Assembly: GCF_902806685.2 (NCBI RefSeq)
Contig: NC_048557.2
Coordinates: forward strand, 5,452,666 to 5,516,665
Reading direction: 5' to 3'
Source of the DNA: Maniola hyperantus
Lineage: Eukaryota; Arthropoda; Insecta; Lepidoptera; Nymphalidae
Length of the DNA stretch: 64,000 nucleotides
Part shown: positions 30,139 to 40,881 of the stretch, piece by piece
Numbering within the stretch: the stretch's first letter is position 1
How the letters are laid out: every line of letters starts with the position of its first letter
The notes under the pieces: generated by a model
Told to the model about the DNA's origin: nothing
Database searches by the model: none
The model's input: the letters and a program-made list of their open reading frames with translations, nothing else
Translations under genes and position numbers: made by a program

Positions 30139-30149
30139 GTTGGGCGCCA
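30139..30149 (-). promoter_or_regulatory. gypsy-1 primer binding site
   Basis: On the minus strand, two bases after the LTR, TGGCGCCCAACG begins. It resembles the primer site for tRNA-Lys used by some retroelements; the match fades after 12 bases. Confidence 0.65.
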
Positions 30150-30151
30150 AA

Positions 30152-30575
30152 TGTAAGGGGTGGTAGCAGTGAAACTCGAGGGTTGACTTCAAAAATCTGT
30201 ATTCTCCACTTATTCAGTATTACACAATACACGTAGGTAACAAAATAAACTTGGTGAACAATGACCTAATCTGGAGGCGGCAGAACGGACTGCTGGCGCT
30301 ATCGCGTTCGTGACCTCGACTGGGTGTCGGAGTGGGCTGTAGGTAACTACCGCACTCCTTAACCCTACCAGTCTTAGAGGACTGCGTGGCTATCGCTCTA
30401 AGACCGGCCGCTAGGCTAAGAATGATTTTCGGACTGGCGGGCGCGCTCTTTTATACTCGCGGATCCCCGCTTCTTGCGTAGGCGGCTACTCGATGACGTG
30501 TTTGTAGAACAGTGCAGTTAGTAGTGTGCGAGTAGGAAAGCATTCGGCGGCCGCGCGGACGGATGGTTTGTTACA
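30152..30575 (-). repeat. gypsy-1 5' LTR, 424 bp
   Basis: The minus strand starts TGTAACAAACC and ends CCACCCCTTACA, giving TGTAA/TTACA mirrored ends. A TATAAAAG box lies at 30448-30455 on the minus strand. No second copy exists, since the 3' side is deleted. Confidence 0.8.
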
Positions 30576-30901
30576 ACCTATAGTTACAAATAAAAATATT
30601 TTTTAATGACAACTTAATAATGTATTTATCAAAAAAAAATGTTCGCATACTTTTCTGTCTTATATTTTTTTTATAAAATCAACACAAGAACACAATAGCG
30701 AAATTTACAGTAATTGGCCACATAGTTACAATTATTGGCCACGAAATGGCACAGTTATTGGCCATAGAAAATAAAAAACATAAACTCACATACACTGTAC
30801 TTATTGAAGTACCTATGTAAAAAGAAAATACAACGACGTCGAATTAAAATATATTGACCTCATTCTCTGAAATCATCATTTAAGACATAACAGTTATGAC
30901 A
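30576..30901 (-). mobile_element. Pogo-like tail, second part (copy 2)
   Basis: Matches 17623-17940 closely, including the repeated TTATTGGCCA words, and stops at CAGTTATGACA where the jockey-like element begins. Confidence 0.8.
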
Positions 30902-32212
30902 TTACGCCATGCGCGCTCATCGCGGTCGTACGTGTTAACAATTTACATTCACTCCGTCAAGTTCGGCTCGTAGTTTAGTGATGGGAAAAGTATCTATCGA
31001 TATTGTGAATCCCGGATAGCACAAAACTTGAAAGTATGGACAAGTATCTTAGAAGATCCAATTCAGTTGGAAAACGACCTCGTGACAATCCCACTGAGCC
31101 TGTAGAATGGGAAATACCTAAAAGGTCAGCACGTCCTGCGGAAACCAACTCATCGGTTCCAGTTAACACCACAAATCGATTCAGCACCTTAATAGCTGAT
31201 AAAGATTCGTCGGAATATTCAACTATACGACTTCAAGATGCAACCACTGCCCGCAAAAAATCAGACAGGACCCCACCTATCATAATAGAACCTAAAAGGG
31301 AATGGACTCATGATTTTATCAAGACTCTAATTAGTAGATATAATCAAAATTTTCATTTGCAGTATAGAGGTAACAACAAAATTGCTGTAATTTGTTACTC
31401 ACCGGATAGCCATGAGGCTATCAAAAAGGGTTTAAATTCCGAGAATGTACCTTATCACACCTTTTCACGCAAGGACGAAAGGACTTCTAAAGCCGTGATT
31501 TTTGGATTGCCTGCCTATGTGGAAACTTACTTATCAGATGAACTTGCCGCCCTTGGATTCAGTAACGTCATTATACGTAAAATGCAGGTGCCGGTTGGCA
31601 GAAATGTTACATGTCCTCCTTTCTTTGTTCAACTACCACCTGGAAGTGACATGAAACGCTTCAAGCAAATTAAATACATTAGCAACTGTGTGGTTCAAAT
31701 ACGTAAATATCAAGCTAATAACATCTACGGTACCCAGTGTTTTCGTTGTCAAGGTTTTGGTCACTCATAAAAATTGTAACTTTAGACCCCGTTGCGTTAA
31801 ATGTAGGGAACCACATCTCACTGCAGACTGTCCAAAAAAAGATTGATCGCAACAGGCTCAGTGCTGTAATTGCGGAGAAAATCATCCAGCAAATTACCGA
31901 CAGTGTAGCGAGCGGCAGAAATACCTACGTCTTACTCAAGAAAAGAGGATTCAGAGCCTGACTACTAAAATCCCAACTAAAATTATACCAAGTGGTAAAG
32001 TTGACGGTCGATCCTGGAACGAAGTAGCAGCTGGAAATAATAATCCTAGTAAAATCACTAGCTCGCAGTTCTCCAACGACAATAACGATCAAGCTACTAT
32101 GGATATGCTAGCTATACTCAAGGCCATCAAATCAATAAAAAATGAATTCGTTGCTTGTACAAATATGATGGATAAAGTTATATTAATCCTTACCCATCTA
32201 GGCCAATATGTA
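30902..32212 (+). pseudogene. Jockey-like LINE 5' region and ORF1
   Basis: A GC-richer 5' leader (TTACGCCATGCGCGCTCATC) precedes an ATG at 31036. The ORF1 has a basic, serine-rich N-terminus, a PRE/C2HC-type domain (IGTQ-like end; FKQIKYISNCVVQIRKYQ) and three CCHC knuckles (CFRCQGFGHS..., CVKCREPHLTADC, CCNCGENHPANYRQC). The frame breaks at 31770, and an in-frame TGA is present near 31842. The end of ORF1 (LGQYV stop) overlaps the ATG of ORF2, but gypsy-2 is inserted exactly there. Confidence 0.8.
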
Positions 32213-32729
32213 TGACGGAGGAACCGACATCCGAAGTGTTTTTAAAAATAATGATGTCAGCATTGCTGACATCATTCGCTTCACTATTATCATCACTCTG
32301 CATGGTAACAGTATTCAAACTATAATTTCTTCAAAATAATTCTTTTATTGAACATTTCTATAAAGTAACAGCGTAACAATAATAAGAGCTCTGTACTGTT
32401 CGGCTGCTCAAGCCGTAATGAGGCGCGCGGCAACAAACACTCGTATTTATAGCAAAATCGAGAGGGGATGAATCAGATAATGAATGTAACGAAAATCATT
32501 TCAATTAATTGTTTAACTTGCTGCGCACCTATTTACAACAAATAATTAATCAATTTAATTTAACTGAATAATTATAATTTAACTTTAACTTTAATTTAAA
32601 ACAATCAAAACCGTAACTTTTGATTTGGAAAACTTAATTGATATTGTCACTATTATTTAAATCATTGTAATTATTTTAAGAGTTACACATCATCAAATAA
32701 CTCGAGTTTAATATGATGTTGCGCCGATA
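32213..32729 (-). repeat. gypsy-2 3' LTR
   Basis: Plus-strand limits TGACGGAGGAACC and GTTGCGCCGATA. Aligns with 37996-38512, with at least one base difference near its left end (GACATCCGAAG against GACACCGAAG). Confidence 0.85.
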
Positions 32730-32898
32730 CGGCCGTTCTGACCGGCGGTGCGCGCTCTGCACCAGCCGCGTGTAAAACGTTTCTCTTGATGGTTCTTGAA
32801 GTTCATCTAGAACAAAGAAATATTTTCTTTTGAGATTGGTATCTGTGTACCGTTTTTATTAATAATATGACAGTGATTGATTTCGTGTAGTTTGTATT

Positions 32899-33129
32899 GT
32901 GGCGTACACTGTGGTACTATGTTGTACACTGTGGTACTTTATTTTTTGCGTACACTGTGGTACTTTATTTTTTTGCGTACACTGTGGTACTTTATTTTTT
33001 TGCGTACACTGTGGTACTTTATTTTTTTGCGTACTCTGTGGTACTTTGTTGTAGCGTACTCTGTGGTACTTTGTTGTAGCGTACTCTGTGGTACTTTGTT
33101 GTTGCGTACTCTGTGGTACTTTGTTGTAG
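32899..33129. repeat. Minisatellite, nine CTGTGGTACT units
   Basis: Nine units share GCGTAC(A/T)CTGTGGTACTTT. The first half has units of about 28 bp ending in a T-run; the second half has 25-bp units ending GTTGTA. The plus-strand frame 32877-33155 is only a translation of this repeat. It lies between the end of pol and the 3' LTR of gypsy-2. Confidence 0.9.
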
Positions 33130-33182
33130 TGATTTATGATGTGATGAAGTTTTAGTAATTAAAATATAAACATACGTACTTT

Positions 33183-33363
33183 TTAATTTGTAGGTTCTTG
33201 GGGTTGTTGCTCGGCCATGCTGGCTCGTGACGTAGATGGTGTAGGCCCATCGGTTGATGCTGGGAGTTCATTTTCCGCCGATACGGTTATTTGGTCTCCA
33301 GGTTGAGGTGCCCGACGGAGTTGGTCATGAGCGACTTTTCTTGGACGCCCTGAACCAACCACC
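33183..33363 (-). CDS. gypsy-2 Pol C-terminal tail, separated
   Basis: The minus-strand frame GSGRPRKVAHDQLRRAPQPG runs on to a TAA at 33183-33185. It follows the point where the main frame is interrupted at 34025 and appears to be the natural end of Pol, displaced by the 655-bp insertion. Confidence 0.7.
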
Positions 33364-33369
33364 TTTTTT

Positions 33370-33411
33370 AACCGACTTCAAAAAAAGGAGGAGGTTCTCA
33401 ATTCGTCGGAA

Positions 33412-33453
<42 letters not shown>

Positions 33454-34024
33454 ATGTTCCCCGATTACTCAAAAACGCCTGGACCGATTTTGAAAATTCT
33501 TTTTTTGTTTAAAAGGGTATACTTCAAAGTTGGTCCCATTTCAATTTGGTGAAGATCTGATGAACATCTTCGAACATAGATACTGGAACTCCTCAACGGA
33601 TAAGAGTAAATTGTTCGCGATCAGTGTAATAGCTTAGTAAACAGTAGATTTTTAACCAGTCATAGCATAATTCTATGGGGCCACTAAAAATTGTGAAATA
33701 AAAATTTTTTACAAAAAAAATAAAAACCGACTTCGTTACATAAACACTAAAAATTGAAAAATAATTTAATTTATTACCGAATATATTATGTATACAAGAG
33801 TTAATATAGTTCCATAATAATATTTTTTGGGGTCGGTGCCAATGAGGTGCCATTGTGGAGTCCCATAAAAATATGAAGTCCAGACGATTCGCGCAGCTAA
33901 ATCTAATTGGCACCGGCACCAAAAAGTATTATTATGGAACTATATTAACTCTTGTATACATAATATATTCGGTAATAAATTAAATTATTTTTCAATTTTT
34001 AGTGTTTATGTAACGAAGTCGGTT
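33370..34024. mobile_element. 655-bp element with AACCGACTTC ends
   Basis: Ends AACCGACTTC and GAAGTCGGTT are inverted, and T-runs flank both sides. The left part holds a T-run of about 31 bases and a common moth-type phrase (GTATGTTCCCCGATTACTC). The right 300 bp is a large hairpin. No coding. The class is unknown. Confidence 0.75.
33719..34024. repeat. Long hairpin inside the 655-bp element
   Basis: AAAACCGACTTCGTTACATA at the left is mirrored at the right; the arms are about 120 bp (33719-33840, 33908-34024) and nearly perfect. Confidence 0.85.
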
Positions 34025-37000
34025 TTTTACTAGATAGCGATCATTGTCTAGAATTCTTGTTATCTCGTATGGCTCGCTGAATTTAAGATCCAGTGAAGTT
34101 TGATTTCGAGGATTATTTTTTATGAGCACATAATCACCACGTTGGAAATGATTGATTCTAGCTTTTCTCGAATTGAAGCGTTGTCTGTCCTGTTCTGCAT
34201 TTTGTGACATCTTTTGTTGCACGTGACTAGTGAGTGCTTCAATATCAATAGTCTGCTCGTCAATATTTACGAGACTGAGTAGCTCTGGAGGAGCACAGTG
34301 CCTGCGCTGAGTAAGTAGAGTAAGTGGAGCCACTCCTGTCACACGATGGGGAGTGCAGTTTATTGCTAGCTGCAGTTCTTCAAGCATTGTGTGCCATTCT
34401 TCCGTTTCATAGTTCTTGATCATGGTAAGAGTATTTTTTAGCGTAGCTACGACGCGTTCTACTTGTCCATTCGCTCGGCTGACTCCTGGTGCTATAGTAT
34501 GAATGTCTATTCCAACCCGGTCGCAGTAGGTCTTGAATTCACCTAGGAACTCTCTTCCACCGTCTACTATGATTTGGACTGGAGTGCCGAATAGGTGAAC
34601 TGTGCGTTTCAGGGCAGCCAACGTACTGTGTGGATTCTTATTAGTTGCGTAATAAAATAGTACGTATTTTGTAAAAGCATCTATGGTGACAATCACATAC
34701 TGTTGGTCTTCAGATGTTCCCATTCTGCCCGTTATATCCATATGTATAACTTGAAAGGCTGTAGTTGGTTTCTGAATCGGATGCATTTGAGCTTGTACGG
34801 CACCAGATGGTCCTTTGGATGTTCTGCAGACCACGCAGTTGTCAACGAATTTTCGGACATTCGTGCTCATTTTGTCGAACCAGTAACTGTCCATGATTTT
34901 CTGCAACGTCTTTTCCCAGCCAGGGTGTTTTAAAGCAGTGTGGAATGAGTTTATTAAACTCCACTGAAAAGACCTCGGAACCACTGTGCAGAGTTTTTGT
35001 CCGAAAGCTGGGTCTTGTACAACGCGCTTGAGAACATTATTTTCTAGCACATAGCCATTACTTGGAATGTTATTACTCATACCATCCATTATAGCTCGTA
35101 GTGTTTCGTCGCGTCGTTGTTCAACTTTCAGCCAGTCGAGATCTCTGGTCATCATATTGACTGTGAGCTCAACCGGGTTCCTGCTAAAGTAGTCAGCATG
35201 TTGAAGCTGTTGACCCTTGCGGTATTCTACCTCGAAGTCATAGTTTTGTAGAAATGCCCACCAGCGATGGATTCTAGGAAGCAAGTCCTTTTTGTGTTTG
35301 GACGCCTTTAGCGCATTACAGTCTGTGATAACTGTAAACTTGCGTCCATAAAGATATTGTCGGAAATGTTTTATTGCTCGGACCACTGCCAAGGTCTCTA
35401 ATTCATAAGAGTGGTATCGGCTTTCAGTTTCAGTTGTCCTCATGCTCATGAAAGCAACTGCATGTTGTCGTCCTGCAATGACTTGCACCAGTACTGCTCC
35501 AAATCCCAGGCTACTTGCATCTGTGTATAATTGAATTGGCGCCTCTTCTTGAAACAGTGTAAGTACTGGAGTTGATGTTAAGCACTGAATTACCTTCTCT
35601 CTTGCTTTCTCGTGACGTTCGTTCCATTCCCATTTAGCTCCTGGTTTGGTTAACTCGTATAGTGGTACCAGTATGCGTGAAAAGTCTGGTATGAACTTTC
35701 TGAAGTAGCCCGCCAATCCACAGAACTGCCTGACTTGTCTGGGTGTCGTTGGTACTGGTGCTTTCACTAGAGCATCTATTTTCCGTGGGCTTGGTCGGAC
35801 TTGTCCATTTGATACCACGTTGCCTAAATATTCGATTGAGCGTTTAAAAAAACTGCATTTATCAGCATTAATGGAGAAGCCAGCATCCTGTAAGGCTATG
35901 AGAATACGTTCAATATTTGATAGTCCTTCTGTGATGTCTTCGCATTTGCTTAATACGTCGTCAACATAGACTTGAGCTGCATTGCCTAGTAACGGACTCA
36001 GAGCCCTGTTGATGCATCGTTGATAGACTGAACATGCGTTGCTCAATCCAAATGGCATAGTCATATACTCGTACAATCCATCTGGTGTGACGAAAGCTGT
36101 CTTTTCAATTGATGACTCTGCAATCGGTATTTGATGAAAACCTGCAGCCATGTCAAAGGTTGTGAAGAATTGTCCTTTGGCCAATTGATCGATTTGGTCT
36201 GATATTAGCGGCAGTGGATAGTGGTCCCGTAAAGTATTAGAATTGAGCTCTCTGAAATCCACGCACATACGATCATCACCATTTTTCTTCTTTACCAAGA
36301 TGATGGGACTGGAGTATGGAGACTTGCTTTCGCGAACAATCCCATGTTCCATCAACTCCTTCACAATTGTACGCACTTTTTCTCGTTCGATTGGACTTAG
36401 CCTATATGGCCGTCGTTCTACATATTTGTCTGGATTCTTCAAACGAATTTCTAGTTCACCGGTTTTGACCCGAGTTGTTGGGTACCCTCTGATAAATAGA
36501 TGCTGATATTTGTTCAGAAGCATGCGTAATTTTGCGATATCTTCTTCATTCGTAAGGTCCGAATCCAGCTTATCAAAGATTGGGTTTTTATTTTGAACAT
36601 GATTGATATTCTGCTGACGTGTTAATCTGGTTCCGTCCGAAGTGATCATCATAGTAAGGTTTGTATTATTTATTAAGTTCATACCCACTAGGATATCTGT
36701 AGTCATCTCATAGTCTGCTACTATGTGAAACTGTAGTTCAACATTGATGTCATCAATCATTCCAACTGTAACTAGTGTAGTTATTGAAAGTACAGGAAAT
36801 TGTCCGATCCCCTTTAAGTAATTTGCTGTTTGTATCCTTTTTCCTGGTAACTGAGCTGCTACTGATTCTCGTATTAGTGAGCACTCTGCGCCGCTATCAA
36901 AAATTGCCTGAAAAGTCTTCATTCCAATCTTCACCTGAATCGGGGCTAATTTAGATCCAGCAATAAAATTTACGTTTGATGTCAATGCACGTTCGCGTTT

Positions 37001-38101
37001 AAAACATGTTTCAAAAGTATGCCCCGGAATTTTGCAAAATGAACAGGTTGTCGTTTTATTGTTCTGGTAGGAGCTTACTTCCTTATTATTGGTTTTCGTT
37101 TTTGTCTCGTTTGTTTGTTCAGGTTTTGATTCCGACATCCTGTAGTAACATTCGCTAGTAGTGTGATTGCTTCTTTTACAGATACGACATGACGAACTCG
37201 ATGAAGTTGCATTCGAAAAACGTGGTCGCTTATTGGCACTTGTATTATTTGAATTCGGATGAGAACGCTTCATCGTTCTTATTGATGATGCAACGGATAT
37301 CAGTTCTGGCACAGTTGTGGCTCTTGTATTCAACAGCTCGATCCTAAGTCTTTCGTCATTCACACATCCAATCACTGCTTCAACTGCGTCTTCATTTGAT
37401 AGTTTGTCTTTGGTGATCCTTCTCCATAAGACCCAAGCTCGTGATAAGAACTCGGAAATATCCTTTGAAGAGTCGTAAACATGTTCTCTAAATCGAACTA
37501 TGTCTCTAGAATAGCGGTTTTCTGGCTCGAACGTCGTGATTAGATTATTGCGTAGTTCAGCCCATGTTGCTGTGGTAACCATCCAATCGTCAACCCACAT
37601 CTTCGCTCTTCCTTTTAGGAGGCTGCCAACCTTCATGCGTATATCAAAATCTTTAAGGTTGTATGTTTCGATGGCTTTGTCGATGTGTTGACACCACTCG
37701 CGTACTCCCACATTAGTGTCGGGATCGAATGATGGTAGGTAAATGTCGGTAATACGCACTTTGGTTTCCGCTGGTGTACTTAGGCGTTCCGACATTTGCT
37801 GCATTACTTGCATCATCTGCATCATTAATTGTGGTGGTATGCTGGTAATTGGCGTGTTGACCAGGGATGATTGCGATATTTCTTGCTGCGACGAAGTTCC
37901 AGCATTGCCAGTGGTATTCAATGCATGATGCAGTTCCATTCGTGTTGTAGCATCAGGCTGTTGTTGAGCGGAAGTGGCATGTGATCCCACTTCTGATGAC
38001 GGAGGAACCGACACCGAAGTGTTTTTAAAAATAATGATGTCAGCATTGCTGACATCATTCGCTTCACTATTATCATCACTCTGCATGGTAACAGTATTCA
38101 A
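34025..38101 (-). CDS. gypsy-2 Gag-Pol polyprotein
   Basis: One frame of about 1,360 codons from the ATG at 38101. In order: Gag (REWCQHIDKAIETYNLKDFD), two knuckles (CRICKRSNHTTSEC and CSFCKIPGHTFETC), protease AIFDSGAECSLI, reverse transcriptase (SPIILVKKKNGDDRMCVDFR, YVDDVLS), RNase H (YTDASSLGFGAVL), and integrase with HPGWEKTLQ...CVVC zinc site and catalytic HMDITGRM, IVDGGREFLG and NGQVERVVATL. All catalytic residues I can check are present. Pol is cut near its C-terminus by the 655-bp element; the last residues before 33992 are translated from that insert. The ATG lies inside the 5' LTR. Confidence 0.92.
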
Positions 38102-38512
38102 ACTATAATTTCTTCAAAATAATTCTTTTATTGAACATTTCTATAAAGTAACAGCGTAACAATAATAAGAGCTCTGTACTGTTCGGCTGCTCAAGCCGTA
38201 ATGAGGCGCGCGGCAACAAACACTCGTATTTATAGCAAAATCGAGAGGGGATGAATCAGATAATGAATGTAACGAAAATCATTTCAATTAATTGTTTAAC
38301 TTGCTGCGCACCTATTTACAACAAATAATTAATCAATTTAATTTAACTGAATAATTATAATTTAACTTTAACTTTAATTTAAAACAATCAAAACCGTAAC
38401 TTTTGATTTGGAAAACTTAATTGATATTGTCACTATTATTTAAATCATTGTAATTATTTTAAGAGTTACACATCATCAAATAACTCGAGTTTAATATGAT
38501 GTTGCGCCGATA
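37996..38512 (-). repeat. gypsy-2 5' LTR
   Basis: Same limits as the copy at 32213. A TATAAATA word lies at 38227-38234 on the minus strand. It also contains the first 35 codons of the Gag frame, which is unusual. A third copy is at 40366-40881. Confidence 0.85.
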
Positions 38513-38665
38513 TGTATGATTCCGTAAATTTACGTGTATTAGTCTGGAACGCCGACGGCATCCGTAAAAAGTTTACTGAGCTACAGGATCTGGTAAGCGC
38601 CCTCGACATTGATATCATCGCCTCATGCTATGTCGTCTTCGAAGAAATCTCTTCGGACTATAATA
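38513..38665 (+). pseudogene. Jockey-like LINE ORF2 start, truncated
   Basis: Opens with NLRVLVWNADGIRKKFTELQ, the first strand and catalytic Asn of an AP-type endonuclease, and continues DLVSALDIDIIA. Homology stops near 38620. The element is 3'-truncated, unusual for a LINE, so a later deletion is likely. Confidence 0.8.
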
Positions 38666-38791
38666 ACTAGCGCCAACTAGTGGTCATAGACATTTTTATT
38701 TGCAAGTGTTGCTTCATTTAAAAATTCAATTAATTTTTTTAGTGGCCACATTGTCATAATCGCCACTGCCGCCATTGTCCGGTAGGAGTAA

Positions 38792-39325
38792 GGCTAAGCG
38801 CGCACTGCGATGCGATTTTTGTCTACATGTTCAATGCAAAATTTAATCGCAATATTATTATTCCTACGCGCACCACGATTTATTTGCATACCACGAAAGA
38901 CAGGGAGCCGAAATCAGTGAATACCTACTGTACCACCATGAAAACAAGACGTGAAGAACATTTAATAAATTATATCAAATAGAGTGAACATTTAAATATG
39001 GATTCAAAAAAGAAAATATGCATAATTTACTACTTAGTATTACATAAAAGGAATTTGAAGAAGAAAAATACAAAACGTTACTGGGTCCATCCTTTAATAG
39101 CATTAAGGCTTCTAAAAGGCTTTTTTACGAACGATATTATTATAATGATCTTCGTGCATATAACAGGAAGTTCTTTGATTATTATCAAATTCGCATCGCA
39201 CCGCAGTAACGAATATTAATCGCATGCGATTTTTATCGCAGTGCGTGGATGATAATGTATTTTGATGGTTCACAGATTTGCGTTTTTTTTTCGCAACGAC
39301 TTATTTTCGCTGTGCGCGCTTAGCC
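38792..39325 (+). mobile_element. PIF/Harbinger deletion derivative
   Basis: TAA flanks both ends (38789-38791, 39326-39328), the TWA target duplication of PIF/Harbinger. Ends are GGCTAAGCGCGCACTGCGA and its complement with one mismatch. A remnant of the transposase N-terminus lies inside. Length 534 bp. Confidence 0.8.
38998..39219 (+). pseudogene. Harbinger transposase N-terminal remnant
   Basis: The ATG at 38998 reads KKKNTKRYWVHPLIALRLLK, the R-x-W-V-x-P opening typical of Harbinger transposases. Further on, another frame carries LRAYNRKFFDYY, so a frameshift lies near 39130. The catalytic domain is deleted. Confidence 0.6.
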
Positions 39326-39328
39326 TAA

Positions 39329-39824
39329 CAGTGTTCTGACTCTGTGGTTGCCGCCCATGCCGCCATTTGTTTTTGTATCTGCTATCATGTAATCCGTGAT
39401 TATTTTTCTAATAATTTTGGTGTGATTTCATTGCTAATTCGCGTCGAGTTGAACTATCCTCAAAAGTGTTCAGCGCACCAATTGTTTTAGAGATTTTGAA
39501 CTACTTTTTATACTAAGTACGTAGGGTTAAATTCAGTGCACAAACTTGGACGAATATGTACATTACACAAACTGTTTTAGAGATTTCGGACTTCTTTTAT
39601 TAAATTTAAGTACCTATTTAGTGTTAAGTTCAGTGCACAAACAGTTTTAGAGATTTTGGACTCATTTTCATATTTAAGTATAAGTATGTAAATATTATCA
39701 AGATGTCAAATTGCTTTGTTATACACGGACAAGGTAAATGTTTTGATTGTTTATTTTATTAACGGCTGAACTCAAGTAATACCTAATCACTCTACCTGTA
39801 ATCTGTCGATAAGTTACTTAGCAA
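39329..39824. other. Unassigned, with short internal repeats
   Basis: Three copies of a GTTTTAGAGATTT(T/C)GGA-like word occur at about 39485, 39578 and 39644, with GTGCACAAAC between. A GCCGCCATT word occurs on both sides of the Harbinger insertion. Possibly a 5' leader of an unknown unit; no coding is established. Confidence 0.4.
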
Positions 39825-40085
39825 AGTCAAAAAAACCGGCCAAGTGCGAGTCAGACTTGCGTACGAACGGTTCCGTACCAGTATCTTTAATATCGGCAAA
39901 ACAAGCATGTCTGTTGAATGGGAGCCCCCTTAAATATTTATTTTATTCTGTTTTTTAGTATTTGTTGCTATAGCAGCAACAAAAATACATCTGTGAAAAT
40001 TTCAACTCTCTTGCTATCACAGTTCATGAGATACAGTCTGGAACAGAACACAAAGATACAGACGGACGACGGATTGGATGCAGAG
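39825..40085 (+). repeat. Dispersed repeat (AAACCGGCCAAGTGCGAGTC)
   Basis: Contains GGCCAAGTGCGAGTCAGACT, GAACGGTTCCGTACC and AAATTTCAACTCTCTTGCTA-type phrases that I recall as very frequent in lepidopteran genomes. Confidence 0.7.
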
Positions 40086-40171
40086 TGCTAAGTGCGGATT
40101 AGCAGGCATGTAGGTTCCTCACAATGTTTTGCTTCACCTTCACCGAGCTGTGGAGTGGAAGTCTATTGAAA

Positions 40172-40881
40172 CTAACTTGCATCATCTGCATCATTAATTG
40201 TGGTGGTATGCTGGTAATTGGCGTGTTGACCAGGGATGATTGCGATATTTCTTGCTGCGACGAAGTTCCAGCATTGCCAGTGGTATTCAATGCATGATGC
40301 AGTTCCATTCGTGTTGTAGCATCAGGCTGTTGTTGAGCGGAAGTGGCATGTGATCCCACTTCTGATGACGGAGGAACCGACACCGAAGTGTTTTTAAAAA
40401 TAATGATGTCAGCATTGCTGACATCATTCGCTTCACTATTATCATCACTCTGCATGGTAACAGTATTCAAACTATAATTTCTTCAAAATAATTCTTTTAT
40501 TGAACATTTCTATAAAGTAACAGCGTAACAATAATAAGAGCTCTGTACTGTTCGGCTGCTCAAGCCGTAATGAGGCGCGCGGCAACAAACACTCGTATTT
40601 ATAGCAAAATCGAGAGGGGATGAATCAGATAATGAATGTAACGAAAATCATTTCAATTAATTGTTTAACTTGCTGCGCACCTATTTACAACAAATAATTA
40701 ATCAATTTAATTTAACTGAATAATTATAATTTAACTTTAACTTTAATTTAAAACAATCAAAACCGTAACTTTTGATTTGGAAAACTTAATTGATATTGTC
40801 ACTATTATTTAAATCATTGTAATTATTTTAAGAGTTACACATCATCAAATAACTCGAGTTTAATATGATGTTGCGCCGATA
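40172..40881 (-). mobile_element. gypsy-2 fragment: 5' LTR plus Gag start
   Basis: The LTR at 40366-40881 has the same right limit as the gypsy-2 LTRs, followed on the minus strand by the first 100 or so Gag codons, cut at 40172. The match to gypsy-2 is almost perfect over 700 bp, so this is a second recent copy, not an old relative. Confidence 0.88.

Larger units (their letters stand above)
27177..30575 (-). mobile_element. gypsy-1: Ty3/gypsy element, 3'-truncated
   Basis: The 5' LTR is 30152-30575, followed by a primer site and a single Gag-Pol frame. The element stops just after RNase H; integrase and the 3' LTR are missing. At the broken end TACTTGATTT occurs twice (27177-27186, 27199-27208), as in end joining with templated filler. 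It lies within the pogo-like tail shared with the 17.6-kb copy. Confidence 0.85.
32213..38512 (-). mobile_element. gypsy-2: near-complete Ty3/gypsy element
   Basis: Two 517-bp LTRs (32213-32729 and 37996-38512) enclose a Gag-Pol gene, with TGTA flanking both sides (32209-32212, 38513-38516) as a 4-bp target duplication. The target is the ORF1/ORF2 junction of the jockey-like LINE, whose ORF2 resumes at 38513. One 655-bp foreign element interrupts the end of pol and a minisatellite lies in the 3' region. Otherwise the element appears whole. Confidence 0.88.

Noticed and set aside
32899..33129. Regular short repeats that could suggest a CRISPR array
   Set aside because: Units are head-to-tail with no unique spacers, in a eukaryotic transposon-rich context.
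32877..33155. 92-codon ORF with repeated LRTLWYFIF
   Set aside because: Direct translation of the CTGTGGTACT minisatellite.
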